64,000 nt of DNA from assembly GCA_030847615.1 (NCBI GenBank), contig JAUMIR010000002.1, forward strand, positions 120,676,309-120,740,308, written 5' to 3'. Position numbers and translations under genes: made by a program. Source of the stretch: Gambelia wislizenii (lineage: Eukaryota > Chordata > Lepidosauria > Squamata > Crotaphytidae). Positions 32,771 to 44,366 of the stretch are shown piece by piece; positions within the stretch are counted from its first letter, which is position 1, and the number at the start of each line of letters is the position of its first letter. The notes under the pieces are model-generated. The model saw nothing but the letters and a program-made list of their open reading frames with translations, made no database searches and was not told where the DNA came from.

Positions 32771-32781
32771 ATGGTGTACAG

Positions 32782-33123
32782 CAGTGGCTCTTAACCTTTT
32801 CTTTACCAGGGATCCCCTTTAAATATTTGTTGCGGCAGACCCACAAGACTTAACTCAAGATTTAAAACCCTAACAACAACAACAACAACAACAACACAAT
32901 TACACCATCCATTAACCCTCCCTCAGAGGCACTGGAGGGGAGGAAAGACTTTTCCCTTGCTTCTTCCTGCAAATTTGTGGCTGCAGTGGATTGAAGAGCA
33001 ATGTACAGGTCAAGCCAGCCAGCCTTTGACACATGGACTGAGCATCCTTCAAGCCTTCACGGACCCCCTGTGAGGACATTGTGGCCCCCTGGGGGCCCAC
33101 GGACCACAGGTTAAGAACCACTG
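32782..33123 (+). mobile_element. hAT-type non-autonomous element (HAT-1), copy 1, with 8-bp duplication
   Basis: The termini CAGTGGCTCTTAACCTTTTC and ACAGGTTAAGAACCACTG are inverted repeats. The flanking octamers GTGTACAG (32774-32781) and ATGTACAG (33124-33131) match at 7 of 8. The interior has an (AAC)n tract at about 32873-32896 and TCAGAGGCACTGGAGGGGAG. Copies at 51743 (reverse) and 58393 (+) share the interior. No transposase frame. Confidence 0.9.
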
Positions 33124-33195
33124 ATGTACAGAGCAAGAGGCTATGGTTTAAATCCTTTCACAAGTGTGAACTCAGTAAGAGGACTGCTGGGAAAC

Positions 33196-33290
33196 ACAGC
33201 ACCCAGAAAAGTTACTTTTTAACACTGTGGCCTCCAGTGGAGGACTGTGGAAGCTGTTGTCCACAAAAGTAATCTTTCCAATCTCTGAGG
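33196..33290. mobile_element. MITE-like inverted segment
   Basis: GAAAAGTTACTTTTTAACAC near the left and ACAAAAGTAATCTTTCCAAT near the right are inverted, with CTCCAGTGGAG in the middle. This suggests a small foldback transposon; no duplication seen. Confidence 0.35.
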
Positions 33291-33549
33291 GAAAACTGAC
33301 CCTTGTCTCCAGCTCTTCATCTGTAAAAATGAAAATGACAAATTTCACAGGTGTATATGCTATGCACTGAAACAGATTAAATTTAAAATCCTGCCGTTTA
33401 TCTAAATTATGGAAATGCTATGGTTTACATTTGCTTATCATGAAGTTACTTGTTTTGCATTTTAGTTTATTTTAGATATGCAGGTATTTATTTTGTGCCA
33501 TTTGCCCACAGTGGTGGCTGGTTGCCCCCATATCTGTGGAGTTGTGAAG

Positions 33550-33665
33550 CCAGTCCAGGGCTAGGCTTGGGCTTTGGAAAAGCCGTCTAAGGACTGAATA
33601 TATCTGGGTTCAGCACTGTGGGTAGCTCCTTTAAAGTTCAGACTAAAACCTGGAGCAGATTCACT
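33550..33665. mobile_element. MITE family A, copy 3 (mostly right half)
   Basis: GGTTCAGCACTGTGGGTAGC and CCTTTAAAGTTCAGACTAAA match the right arms of the copies at 923 and 4915. The left arm is strongly diverged. Confidence 0.4.
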
Positions 33666-33799
33666 GTCCCACTGGCATGGAAGCCACCAGCTGCCACTGC
33701 TTGCCCAGCTTTTGATAGTAGCAGGAAAGGGAAAGGCAAATATCTGTGCAGGGCAATGAATCCTCATCCTCACCACACTTTTAAATCCTAAAGATATAT

Positions 33800-33905
33800 A
33801 TTGCTTAGAAATGTAAACAATAATTGTAACAACAACACACTTTTTCCCCAAGGCTGGGACCCAAAGTGGCTCACAGTTTTAAAAAACACAATTAAAACAT
33901 ACAAA
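33800..33905 (-). mobile_element. Possible LINE 3'UTR fragment
   Basis: AACAACAACACAC..TTTTCCCCAAGGC followed by GGGACCCAAAGTGGCTCACA resembles the reverse complement of L2-type 3' ends (compare 39722-39772). Short and diverged. Confidence 0.4.
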
Positions 33906-33909
33906 TCAG

Positions 33910-34640
33910 AGGTTCGTGTACCTCAGTTTCCTGCTTTCCCCAGTGGCCAAGCACATGCCTCTAGGAAGATCATAAGCAGGACAGGAAGGAAATACCCCTC
34001 ACAATGCTCTTGTTCCTCACCAAATGCCATTCAGAGGTAAAACAGCCTGTAAAGTGAGGGGGAAAGGACTGTATCCCTGATCAAGGGCCACCTTGGCTGC
34101 TGGGAGTGTACACTTAGAAGTCTGAGCTAAAGAGTATTGACCACTTTTGGGCTTAAATAGTCAAAATTAAATCTGTCAAATGTCAGTTACTCTGGTGAAA
34201 TGACCTGTGCTACTACTTTGGAGAAATTGGCATGGGTGTCTAGAGCGAGCATCTCTACCCCTTGAGAAAACTCCTCTGAAGAGCTGCTGAGAAGGAAATG
34301 ACATTGGTAAGGGCATGGCTTTTCCTATCACTGCAGCACTGTGAGTGGGGAAAATCTGTGTGAGGTGGCATTCTTCTTTATGTGCCACTCAGTAAAGTAC
34401 AATCCCTCTCAGAGGCTGGACCCAGGACAACCGTGGCTCCAGAAAAAGGAGGCAGTAATATTATCATTTCATGGAGCCCTTCCACTGGCTTTGCACCAGT
34501 ATGGGAGTCAGTCTGAATGCCACACGAACAACATATAAAGTGGCATCAGTTCAGCAGGAAGGGTGACTTGACAGAGGAAAGGTAAGGGTAGACACACCTA
34601 ACTGCTTTGGTGTCTTTGTTATCTTAGGTAGAAGCCAGAG
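33910..34640. other. No recognised gene or repeat
   Basis: Unassigned non-coding DNA. Confidence 0.4.
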
Positions 34641-34641
34641 A

Positions 34642-35096
34642 TCTTTTCACACCACAGAATCATACAGCTGTGATTCTACCTTAACAGCCATGGTAACATC
34701 CTGTGGAATTTTAGGGTTAGCAGTTTGGTGAGCATGATGTAGTGGTTTGAACGTTGGACTATGACTCTAGAGACCGGGGTTCAAATCCCTGCTCAGCCAT
34801 GGAAACCCACTTGGTAACCTTGCAGAAGTCACACACTCTCAGCCTCATAGGAAGGCAAAGCCCCACCCCCTCTGAACAAATCTTGCCAAGAAAACCCCAC
34901 AATAGATCCTCTTTAGGGTTGCTATTAGTCGGAAACAACTTGAAGGCACACAACAGTAAGTTTAGTGAGGCACCAGACCTCTCTCGCTGAAAATTTTAAA
35001 TACTCCTCCCTCAACTCCAAATCCCATGTTTCTATAGGATGTTGCCATGGCAATTAAAGTGGAATCAGAGCTCTGGAACTGTGTAGTCTGAAATGG
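34642..35096. mobile_element. Palindromic MITE, family C, copy 3, interrupted by a Sauria SINE
   Basis: The left half (TCTTTTCACACCACAG, TGTGATTCTACCTTAACAGC) ends at AGTTTGGTGAG, and the right half resumes at AGTTTAGTGAGGCACC and runs to CTGTGTAGTCTGAAATGGCT. Removing 34733-34969 restores the usual family palindrome. The MITE is therefore older than the SINE insertion. Confidence 0.8.
34733..34958 (+). mobile_element. Sauria SINE inside a MITE, with target duplication
   Basis: It runs from CATGATGTAGTGGTTTGAAC through GGGGTTCAAATCCCTGC (B-box region) and AGTCACACACTCTCAGCC to TAGTCGGAAACAACTTGAAG and CACACAACAG. The duplication AGTTTGGTGAG (34722-34732) / AGTTTAGTGAG (34959-34969) matches at 10 of 11 positions. 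The first few bases of the head are missing. Confidence 0.92.
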
Positions 35097-35129
35097 CTGA
35101 TAGGAACAGGAAATGAAGCTCTGAACAGA

Positions 35130-35440
35130 GGACTGTATCAGATGCGGCAAAAATTGTGTCAGAAAAATGCGGCAATAACAGAGATGGATGACATTATCAG
35201 ATGATGTTGTCCTTCAGCCATTCCGGGGGCATAGCATGGACATGAATAGGGCATCCCTTTTTATTGGCGGCTTAGCCCCATTAATAAAAAAGTAATGCCT
35301 CATCTGTGCCAGCTCTATGCCCCGGGAATAACTGAGGACGCAGGCGTCTGATAATGTTGCCCTTTCTTTTATCGTCCCATTCTTCTGACGTGATTTGGGA
35401 CACATTTTTTTGCCAAGTTTCCCTGCGTCTGATAAAGTCC
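35130..35440. mobile_element. TIR-3 non-autonomous DNA transposon
   Basis: The ends GGACTGTATCAGATGC and GCGTCTGATAAAGTCC are inverted with two mismatches in 16. The interior is unlike other repeats here and relatively CpG-rich (CCCCGGGAATAACTGAGGAC). No transposase is encoded. Confidence 0.6.
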
Positions 35441-35449
35441 AGAGTTAGA

Positions 35450-38285
35450 AACAGAATTTCTGAAAAGTACAAGAAATACTGTTTTCCATGAGAATAAATC
35501 CAAACTCACATTATGTCTAAATATCTAATTTATTTCAATATTGGTAATTCCTGCTCATGTTAAAAGGAGGGGTTAAAAAAACCCCTACAGTTTACACTCT
35601 CAGTTTCTAAGCTATGGTTATACAGCTTGAATAGCAAGAAGAAATGAGAGAGAAACAGAAATCCTTATCAGAGGTAGGCCAAGTTGTTTGGCCGTAACCC
35701 AGAGACCAGAGACCAAGAGAAGAGGCAGTTCTGTCTTCTCTTAATTAACCCATCCACAGCTGCCCACTCTTCTACCTTCTTGTTGAAGTGTGCAGGGCTC
35801 TTGGAGTATCATACAACAGGCAAATAACAGGGTCAGAGAAGTAACAGATAGGATAAGCTGCAGCTGCCTTTTCTTGCACTGCAGACAAGAATATAAAGGT
35901 GTACATAATTCGTGATCTCAGATTGCAGTATTTGCTGATAGTGGCCACAACTCCTATGGCAAGGCTTCTGTGCTTTTCCCAACTGCATGGCAGGCAGACA
36001 TTCTGCAATCATTTGGCATTTACCATGTCAGTAAGAGAAAGTAATGTGAGTGGCTACACTTGTTCAACGGTGGTAGTCATACAGTTGTTAAGACACAGCA
36101 GCCGTACGAGGGGGAAACATGCAGCAACCCTCCTGGCAAACCTGTTTGTAGGATGGTCTAAGGTTCGAGTTATTTTGGCGGGGACCCTGTTTTGAGACTT
36201 CATCCAACCCTAATATTTTACAATGTCATTTTATGAGCATGCCAACCTTTAAAATGTTTTTGTTATACTGATATCTTGCTCTTTTCATGAATGTTTCATC
36301 CTGCAGGATGACCAGATCCACACCTGCTTAATTTCAGCCAATGCTGAAGCGTAAACCATTCTCACTTAATTCCCTGGGTCCCATTAATAACCAACAAAGA
36401 TATCCATTGTTATAGCAGGTTAGAGGCAACTGACAATGGAGCAGCAGGTTTGCTATGCCATTTACAAGCGCAGGTGACAATCGCATCTGGCCATTATAAT
36501 ACTGTGACGATTTATTCATCGCCCAACTCAAGGGAGCCTTTAAAGTGATTGTAACAAAGATATATTGCTCCCTCTAAAGGTGATCACAAAGCAGCTCGTC
36601 TCTTGAAATTGTATTTGTAACAGTGCAGGTGGACAGCACAATATAGACCACAAGTCTTCCCTAGTAAAGTGGCCATTACCTGTAAAACCTTCTTGTTAAC
36701 ATCTTTGCTTTGCACTTCATTTTATGTGCATTAAATCTCCAGTACTAGAAAGGTGCAGGCTGAAATAATGTACATTATATCATCCAGCATCCTAGTTCTA
36801 GACACTAGATAACATCAAATGCTACAAGTAAGTCCAGAAGAAGTTTAATGGAATTTCTAGCATGGGTAGTTAAGGATACCTTTTCTTCTCACATGCTCTT
36901 GAGTTGCCGCTCCAGAAATGGTTTTGTTTAGTCCCAGTAGCCTTAATTGAACCAAGAGTCTGTTTCCTCCTGAAATTCCTTCTCCCCCCCACCTGCCCCC
37001 AGTAAGGATGCCTTCAAACTGCAAACTTACATTGTGAAGTATATATGAGCTCCAGTGGATTCACTGGTAGGGCTTCCATCAAGGTGGAGAATGCCCTATT
37101 ACAGGGAATGATGCCATTGTGCATGTGTTAGCCCCACTGCTGTGCATGGGCTTCTGATCAGAAGTGAAAAAATATCTTTCCAACCTCCCACATTTCTTTC
37201 CCTTCCATGGTGTTATCTTATTTCTTCATGGCTCCCTGATCTTCAGTGGTCCGTTGTGCCACACTCACTGATCTTCTCATGCCCCACTTACACACACCCT
37301 GGTCTCCCTCCTGAAGTTATGGAGCCACCATGCCAGCCTGGTACTAACCTACCACCAACTCCTGTGCTCTCCCTCCCCAACACGTTTTGCATCCCCTGTT
37401 TCAACCCTTATGATCCTACAGGGCATCATCTTTCCTCACGTTCTTCTAAGCTGCTGATCCATTACAGAGCCTCCTTCCTTCCCCATTCTACCCCTTGCAC
37501 ACCTGCTCTTGGGACTGAAGACCTGCCTATGTGTCAGTCACCATCATCCCAATCCAGGCATGCTTAATTCTCTAACAAGCCAATTGTTAAGTACAGTAAC
37601 AGAGGCTTTAACAGCTTAGAAAGGAGCAGACCCATGCAATTGTCTGGGGGAGAAGGAAGGTTGCCTTGTTCCATGGTGGGAATTCTTTCTTCACTTCTAC
37701 TAGTTTGGTATAGGAGAGTCAGTGGGAAGAAGCCACCAAGCAGAGGTGATGTGTGGGATTGTTCATATGGTAGGAGAGGTGACCCATACCCCAAGGTTGA
37801 CTGAGGACTTAAAAAACTCCTCACAGAACATGAGGGGAATACCTTTTATCCTGATGAGAGCCTGCGGGGATTCACCATATTTGAAAGTGTTGGAGAAATT
37901 CTGCATTCTCTCTTCCCCACACACTCTGTTGCCATTAGGGCAAGAGTGTAATAGATAGGACAGGATTCCCTCCATTTTGAAACTTTTCTCTCTCTCTCTT
38001 CATCTGCAACTAAGGAACAAGACTGTATGACCTAGTGTACTCCTGTCAGTATTGGTCATACAGAGATTTGTCCCTTCACAGCTCCTATTGTTTCCATGCT
38101 TCTCTGTCTTGCCTTCTTTTTTGGCAGCCATATTATTCTGTTCTCTCGACTCCTTGAGCTGGTGAGACAAGATGGACTCCCTGTTTCTCTCTTTAACCCA
38201 AATCTACTCATTAGGTTAGTTAGGATTTAGGCTCTTTATATGTGTGTGTGTGTGTGTATGAATAGCCATTAGTAAAGTTTTTTAA
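35450..38285. other. No recognised gene or repeat
   Basis: About 2.8 kb of unassigned DNA. The 141-aa frame at 37142-37567 is proline- and serine-rich and follows CT-rich DNA; I see no domain. A (GT)n run lies at 38239-38258. Confidence 0.4.
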
Positions 38286-38288
38286 GTT

Positions 38289-38442
38289 CATAGAATCATA
38301 GAATCATAGAATTGTAGAGTTGGAAGAGACCACAAGGGCCATCCAGTCCAACCCCCTGCCACACAGGAAATCAAGATCAAAGCATCCCTGACAGATGGCC
38401 ATCCAGCCTCTGTTTAAAGACCTCCAAGGAAGGAGACCCCTG
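38289..38442 (-). mobile_element. CR1 LINE 3' terminus, reverse
   Basis: It has three TCATAGAA tail repeats followed by TTGTAGAGTTGGAAGAGACC, CCAGTCCAACCCCCTGCC, CATCCCTGACAGATGGCCAT and CAGCCTCTGTTTAAAGACC. About 150 bp of a young CR1 copy. Confidence 0.93.
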
Positions 38443-38444
38443 CA

Positions 38445-39715
38445 TGCTTCTTTTGGTATTAGAATTCAGGGCAAAGTAATGGACATTGAGTCACAGCCTT
38501 CTGCTGCTCTCCTAGAGGAATGTTAACAGTTTTTAACTCATAGAGTTTCCAAAACAGTGACACTCTAATTCCTCAACAGAAAGGAGGAGGGCCAAAAACT
38601 CCATGTATTCCGCAATAACAGCCTTTTTAAAAATAAATATTTTTTTTATAAATATGCAGAAATGCGCATTCCCACCCGTTTGAACAACCAATCCAAACTG
38701 GGGCACATTCCAGAAGTCAAAACGTGATTGGTTGGACGTGCCGGGAGTGGACTTACCGGCAATGAAGTGGATAGAGCCACCATTGTTGGTTTTCATGGAA
38801 GTGATTGTGCACAATTTTTGACCAGTAGAGCAAAAAAAAATTATTTTTGTAAACAGAAGATCGCTCTTCTGCATCTTGGATTTAAAGAGGGAGAAAATAA
38901 TGTGCAACAGCAGGAGCTTTTGGAAAATAATAATGTGAGTAATTCACTCACGGCACCATCTTTATTCATGAGCGTGCTGTGTGTGAACTTCAAACATGAA
39001 TAGCTAGACATATCAGTAACCTTGAGAAAAAATTGTGAAGACAAATGAAAGCTGCTGTGATGGTGAGTTAATGCACAATTATCCGCTGTTAATTTTCCTG
39101 TCTAGCTGACCCCTAAGTCTTCTATAGAGACTTAGCCAACATGTGTTTAGTTGTGTTCCAATGGTGTGGAAATACACAAATGCAGAAATAACACATTAGG
39201 GATCATGATGAACCTGTTTATATGGCTTTGCTAAGCTTCCCCTCTCACCATGTAGGCCCCAAATGTGGCAGGTATTAATGATCAGTTAGTTATAGGTCAA
39301 TTAGATGCCAGGTAGGGAGAAAGAAAACAAACACGCCAAAGACTCTTGTTTTAATCATCCTTCCTGTTAGATAATGGCAGGGTGGGGTTTATTTCCATTT
39401 TATCAGCAGTAAATACTTGCAGTCATGCAACCAGAGCACCACACTAATATAAGCTGCATGAATCCAATCCTGGCTGATGCGAGGATGAGTGAGACAGAGA
39501 TGTGAGTCACTGCTTCCATTTTCTGTGCCATGGAGATGGCAGCTGGCTTACCTGACTATCAGCACGCAGACAGTGCATGTTGCTAAAGCCGGATTATCAT
39601 GGGTAAAAGTGCTACTTCCCTGGTTTCAGGACTGGACAATTAGCAGGGGCTCACAGCTAAATGGGACAGGAATGGCAAGTAGCATTGATGCCATTGGCAT
39701 TTGACCAGGAAGTAT
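38445..39715. other. No recognised gene; possible old DNA transposon at 38560-39010
   Basis: The 38560-39010 part has frames on both strands and unusual composition but no detectable terminal inverted repeat. Nothing else stands out. Confidence 0.35.
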
Positions 39716-39721
39716 GAGATA

Positions 39722-39933
39722 TTTGTTTATTTATATCCCACCTTTCTCCCAGTATGGGACCCAAGGTGCAGATATAGCCTTACTAGCAATTAGCTAACAC
39801 ACATTGGAAACTGTTTAATGCAGTTAGATGTGTAAATAGCTATTGCTTAAAACAATTTGTAAGCCGCTCTGATAGCCTTGTGGCTGAAGAGCGGGTATAA
39901 ATAAATAAATAAAAATAAATAAATAAATAAAAT
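39722..39933. mobile_element. Two L2-type LINE 3' ends, head to head
   Basis: At 39722-39772 the reverse complement of an L2-type end occurs (TTATTTATATCCCACCTTTC, CCAGTATGGGACCCAAGG). At 39795-39933 a + strand end occurs (TTTGTAAGCCGCTCTGATAG, AGAGCGGGTATAAATAAATA) with an (AAAT)n tail. Coding parts are absent. Confidence 0.6.
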
Positions 39934-39939
39934 TTCAAG

Positions 39940-40650
39940 TGACCCCTTTAGTAAGCTAGGCCTGCTATAAACCATGTTTCTTCCCCTAGTATAGTATAGT
40001 TGGATAGTATGAGCCAGAAGGACTTGAAAAGCAAAATGGATTATGGCTGTCAGCCTTCTTCCCACCTATTCCCCAATGAAAGAGCAGCATGCTTTGTTTA
40101 TCATAGTTAAAGAGAACCACTGGAGCTTCTTTCTTACTTTGTGTGGTATGTTTATCAACCAAGGGTGCATTAAGTGGGTTCAGACCCTGGAGTGGTTCTC
40201 AAGCAGGACACATTCCCTTTGTGCACATCTGCATGCTCCCCTTTCAGGCCCAAGGTTGGGGGCAGCTCTGGGTGTCTCCCTGCTTGAGTCTCATCTGGTG
40301 GTCAGAGTTAATGAAGCAGTGACTCCCAACATGCCCTCCACTTCTTCACTGGGATGAACAGAAGCTGCCAACCCTTGGGGAGGGCTGGGAAGATAGCTGT
40401 ATAACCCCTCTTTTCCCAGAAGCATTTCTTTCTTGACAGCAGCACAGTACAAGAAGTGTATATACTCTGGATAGGTGGGTGGGTGGAAGGGTAGAACCAA
40501 CAGCACAATGGGGGCCCCAGTCACTGAGGGTTCTGGATCATTTGCTCCAGTTGCATCACTGGTATTAGCAAATTGCCTCCTATCTAACCCAGCAAGCAAG
40601 AGATATTAATGATGGAAGATTATCTTATGTCCTTTTGTGTAGCTAGAGAG
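39940..40650. other. No recognised gene or repeat
   Basis: Unassigned; frames on both strands without domains. Confidence 0.4.
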
Positions 40651-40653
40651 GAA

Positions 40654-41208
40654 TGGCTCATCTACACAAGCGAGGATATGCCGCCTCCCCACCATCATAT
40701 CCTGGCCACAGGTCAGGCCCATTCCTTCCCTGTTACCTCAACGAAACAGGCTGCAGTCCAGACAGGAACGCCAGCCCATTGCTGCAACCACTGACACTGA
40801 CACATTCCTTGTCCTCCCAGAATCAAAGAAGCCAACTGCAACATGTGCCCAAAGGCCCCCTGCATGTGACCAGTCTTGGTCACATGCTGTGGGACCCATT
40901 CCTGGACCCAGAAGAGTAAGGAGAGTAAGGCCAACAAGCAGGTGCAGTGCCGGGCTGGTCTGCTGGGAGCAGCACCCGTGGACACATGGAGCCTGCTCCA
41001 CTTTTCCCTGGCAACAGTAGAGTAAAGCAGGTATTATTTTAGAACATGGTATCAGGCCCTACCCTGGCTTGTCCCTGTCTGAGCTCTGTTTCTGTCCCAG
41101 GGGTCGTAAGGACTTCCTGGGGACAGAATGGAGCAAATTCCCTGAGCCATATGGACAGCATGGCTTTCAGATGGGGGCAAGCCAGGGTAAATTGCTCATG
41201 TAGATAGG
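40654..41208. mobile_element. TIR-2 element, copy 2
   Basis: The ends GGCTCATCTACACAAG and TTGCTCATGTAGATAGG are inverted. Internal blocks AGGCCCCCTGCATGTGACCA and TTGGTCACATGCTG match the copy at 24353, and CCAGGGGTCGTAAGGAC matches the copy at 42838. Confidence 0.7.
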
Positions 41209-41209
41209 A

Positions 41210-41508
41210 TCGAAGACACACTAACTCTTCCAGCCTGCAGATTCAGGATTTTGGATTCTATTCCTTTGCTAGATCCTGGGAGAATGGAGATAATCCATGG
41301 GGCTTTTTTTAATCTGGGAGGCATTCTTGTGACTTGAGCTTTTGAAATGATAATTGCACAGTGCAATTCTGGCTCTATAGCCTAAAGCAAATTCTCTTAA
41401 GTACCGTATTCATCTTAGAAATATCATCTAGTTCTTAGTTGGCATTTTCTGAAGGTGGAGAATATGGGAGATCTTTTTCTCTCTTTGAAAACATTTGGAA
41501 TTGCATAT
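41210..41508. other. No recognised feature
   Basis: Unassigned sequence between two DNA transposons. Confidence 0.4.
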
Positions 41509-41509
41509 A

Positions 41510-41732
41510 CAGTGGGCCCTTTGTATCTGTTGGGGTTTGGTTCGGGAACTTCCCATGGAGGCCAAAATCCATGGATGCTCAAGTCAATGGCATAGCAAAA
41601 TGTTTCCTCTTATACAAAATGGCAAAATCAAGATTTGCTTTTTGGATTTATTTATTTATTTATTTTATTTCATGTCATGGATGGCAGAATCTGTGGATAC
41701 AGAATCTGTGGATTTGGCTGGCTGGCTGGCTG
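41510..41732 (+). mobile_element. Tigger/MER2-like element, copy 3
   Basis: It begins CAGTGGGCCCTTTGTATCTG and ends GGCTGGCTGGCTG with TA on both sides (41508-41509 and 41733-41734). The internal CCATGGATGCTCAAGTCAAT block and (ATTT)n match the copy at 19395. The 3' terminal repeat is remodelled by a GGCT expansion. Confidence 0.8.
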
Positions 41733-42048
41733 TATATAAGCACTTCTGACGTTTCTGTTTCTTTCTAAATTTCTAAATAGCTATTGTATGCCTGTGTGCA
41801 TATGAGTATATAACATATTTGTTGTCCACTATGTCATCTCCCTTCAGAATCCCTGTTGCAATAAATGGGAGCTGCATTCTCCCCATGTAATTCAATTCCA
41901 GGAAGTGTGTGCAGATTAACTTCTCAGTGGATTGGATCCTATGTTAGACTGGTGTTTCACCTATGCTTGACATTAAGGAATACATAAAATGCCCTCTCTC
42001 CCAGCTTACACTTTGAAGGGGTGGATGGAAAGAGTGTAATATTTTCCA

Positions 42049-42816
42049 GGGGGCCTTTCGTACTGAACAATTACAGCACTATGATTCCACTTTAAGTGCC
42101 ATGGTTTTATCAGTTTCCAAGCACAGTATAAAGTGTTGGTTTTAACCTTTAAAGCCCTACATGGCTTGGGTCCATCTTATCTCCGGGACTGCCTCATCCC
42201 ATATGATCCCCCCCGCGCACTTCAGTCCTCTGGGAGGAACCTGCTGCAGCCTATGAAAACTAGGCTGTCGCAGACCTCCCAGAGGGCCTTCTCTTCTACA
42301 GCTCCCAGACTTTGGAATGGCCTGCCGGACGAGATCCGTCTTATCACTACTCTTGATAGCTTCAAGAAAGTGCTAAAGACGGATCTCTTCCGGCAGGCCT
42401 TCCCGGAATAACTTTTCGGCTCAAGTGGAGTTGATTGCTTACCTGCCCCCCTGCTGCTATTTCCATTTTTTCGGTATATTGTATTATCTTTTATCTTTGT
42501 TTTAATTCTCTACCAGTTTAATTTAGTTCTAAGGGGTGGGAGGGCTAGGATTGGGAAGGATTGTTTTAACTTGCTGCTGTTTTAATCCTGTTGTACAACG
42601 TCCCAGTTGCCGAGCAGAGGGATGGGTTAAAAATAAATAAATAAATAAATAATCCTATGGAATCCTGGGATTTCCAGTTTAAGGAGAGACAGTAAGAAAT
42701 TTCAGACAGAGAGCTCTAGTGCCTCACCAAAATACAAATCCCAGGATTCCATAGGATGTTACCATGGGAGTTAAGTGGAACCATAACGCTGTAATTGTGC
42801 AGTGTGAAAGGGCCCC
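42049..42816. mobile_element. Palindromic MITE, family C, copy 4, interrupted by an L2
   Basis: The left part has GGGGGCCTTTCGTACTGAAC and GATTCCACTTTAAGTGCCAT. The right part (from 42653) has TCCTATGGAATCCTGGGATT and ends GTGCAGTGTGAAAGGGCCCC. Removing 42112-42652 restores the palindrome. Confidence 0.8.
42112..42652 (+). mobile_element. L2 LINE 3' part inside a MITE
   Basis: The frame 42133-42411 encodes MLVLTFKALHGLGPSYLRDC, RALQSSGRNLLQPMKTRLSQ and RLWNGLPDEIR, ending KTDLFRQAFPE, the usual L2 ORF2 C-terminus with its stop. A 3'UTR of about 240 bp and an (AAAT)n tail follow. No clear target duplication beyond ATC was found. The open, undamaged end suggests a fairly young copy. Confidence 0.9.
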
Positions 42817-42837
42817 AGGATTGGAATGTGACCACAT

Positions 42838-43328
42838 AGGGCTCATCTATATGAGCCAAGATAAGCAGCTTCCCACCAGCATATCCCAGCTGTGGATCAG
42901 GCCCATTGTTCCCCCGTTCCCTCCATGGAATGGGAGGACATCTTAACAGGCACACCAGACCTGTTGCTGCCGCTGCCGCTGCTATTTCCCTCAGGAAGTG
43001 GCCCACAATATGTGACTGAGACCCCCTGCATGTTACCTCCGCGGGACTCTTTCCTACTTTCTGGGGAGCCAGGGAGCCAGCAGCAGCAGTGAGGGCTTGC
43101 CTGCAGGAACTGGCTCCTGAGGACATGCGGGGCCCAGTTCATTTTTTTTTTTTTTTGGCCAGTGGTAACAGAGTAAACTGGATATTTTCTTATAACGGTG
43201 TTTTGGGCCTTACTCTGACTTCCCCTCATCTCAGCCCTGGGGGTGGTGAGGACTGCCTGTGTCTTATGGACTACTGGGCTCTGAGATGGGGTCAAGATGG
43301 GGTATTTTTCCTGAGTAGACAAACCCAT
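42838..43328. mobile_element. TIR-2 element, copy 3
   Basis: It begins AGGGCTCATCTATATGAG and ends CTGAGTAGACAAACCCAT. Internal segments (ATATGTGACTGAGACCCCCT, CAGCCCTGGGGGTGGTGAGG) match the other copies. It contains a poly-T run at about 43142-43156. Confidence 0.7.
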
Positions 43329-43334
43329 ACTCAT

Positions 43335-44020
43335 GTTATTCTCTTTTATATCTAGCTGTGGTACCATTCCAAAGAGAACTTATACACAGCACAGTCACCT
43401 CTGCTTCAAATTGGTCTTACTCTATCTAGGAACAGTAATGTCAGTTAGTTTTGTACTGCCTAGGAAAAGTAACATCACTGAGAATAAATGAAGCTCATTT
43501 AGAGAGAAAGCAATACCGTCACTGTAATGTCTGTATTCTTTGAACAAGTTCTGTTGTGAGTAAGAAGTGTACCATGCAACAGGTGGCTGGGACAATAAAT
43601 CAGAGTTTTCAAAAAAAGGGTAAAGGCTGAGCCCTGGTTTGGTGAGTATTTAAAAAGCCCAAAGTCCCCCCGTCTCTCAAAAACAAAACAAAACAAAACA
43701 TCCATGTTCATCCCAAACATTAAATTCAGCCTTACTTGTCCTATCCATCCATGTCTAAATCTCAATTAGCACCAGGAGCAGGGGCAGATCAGGCCAGCAG
43801 GAAATCATTATTATTCATCAGCTCACATAGTAAATCCCCTCTTTGGATTTCACTGGTTTACTATAGCTTGCCAGGCAATTATACTGACCTGTACCTAATG
43901 TCATCAAATTCAAGAATTTGTGGTAGCTGCTGTAGATGAGGAAAAAGTCTATGTCTGCAATGACAGCATCCTTACAGGGATGGCCCAAGCCCTAAAGTAA
44001 TATAGGAAAGCAGTTCAGCA
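43335..44020. other. No recognised gene or repeat
   Basis: Unassigned; a short (AAAAC)n run lies at about 43680-43699. Confidence 0.4.
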
Positions 44021-44025
44021 GCTTT

Positions 44026-44250
44026 AGGAGATTTTCATACTACCCTGTTATAGTGTTACTATTCCACTTTATTTGCTATGGCTGCCTCCTGTGGAATGCT
44101 GGGATTTGCAGTTTGGGGGCAACATTTACAACTCTCAGCCAGGGAGCTCTTAGGCCTCACTAAACTACAAACCCCTGAATTCCACAGGAGGAAGCCAGAG
44201 CAGTTAAAGTGGAATAGTAACACTATAACAGTGTAGTGTGAAAATCTCCT
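44026..44250. mobile_element. Palindromic MITE, family C variant, copy 5 (complete)
   Basis: A 12-bp inverted end AGGAGATTTTCA / TGAAAATCTCCT encloses the palindrome TTATAGTGTTACTATTCC / GGAATAGTAACACTATAA. The two halves share about 100 bp of imperfect complementarity. Confidence 0.85.
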
Positions 44251-44335
44251 TAGCCTGATACTGAACAGATTTGGAGGAGGTAAGGTTTTGGGTAGTCAAA
44301 AATGACATACAACATATAAACGTATTATAAAATAC

Positions 44336-44337
<2 letters not shown>

Positions 44338-44366
<29 letters not shown>

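Noticed and set aside
37142..37567. 141-aa Pro/Ser-rich forward frame
   Set aside because: Follows CT-rich composition; no recognisable protein and no acceptor/donor pair.
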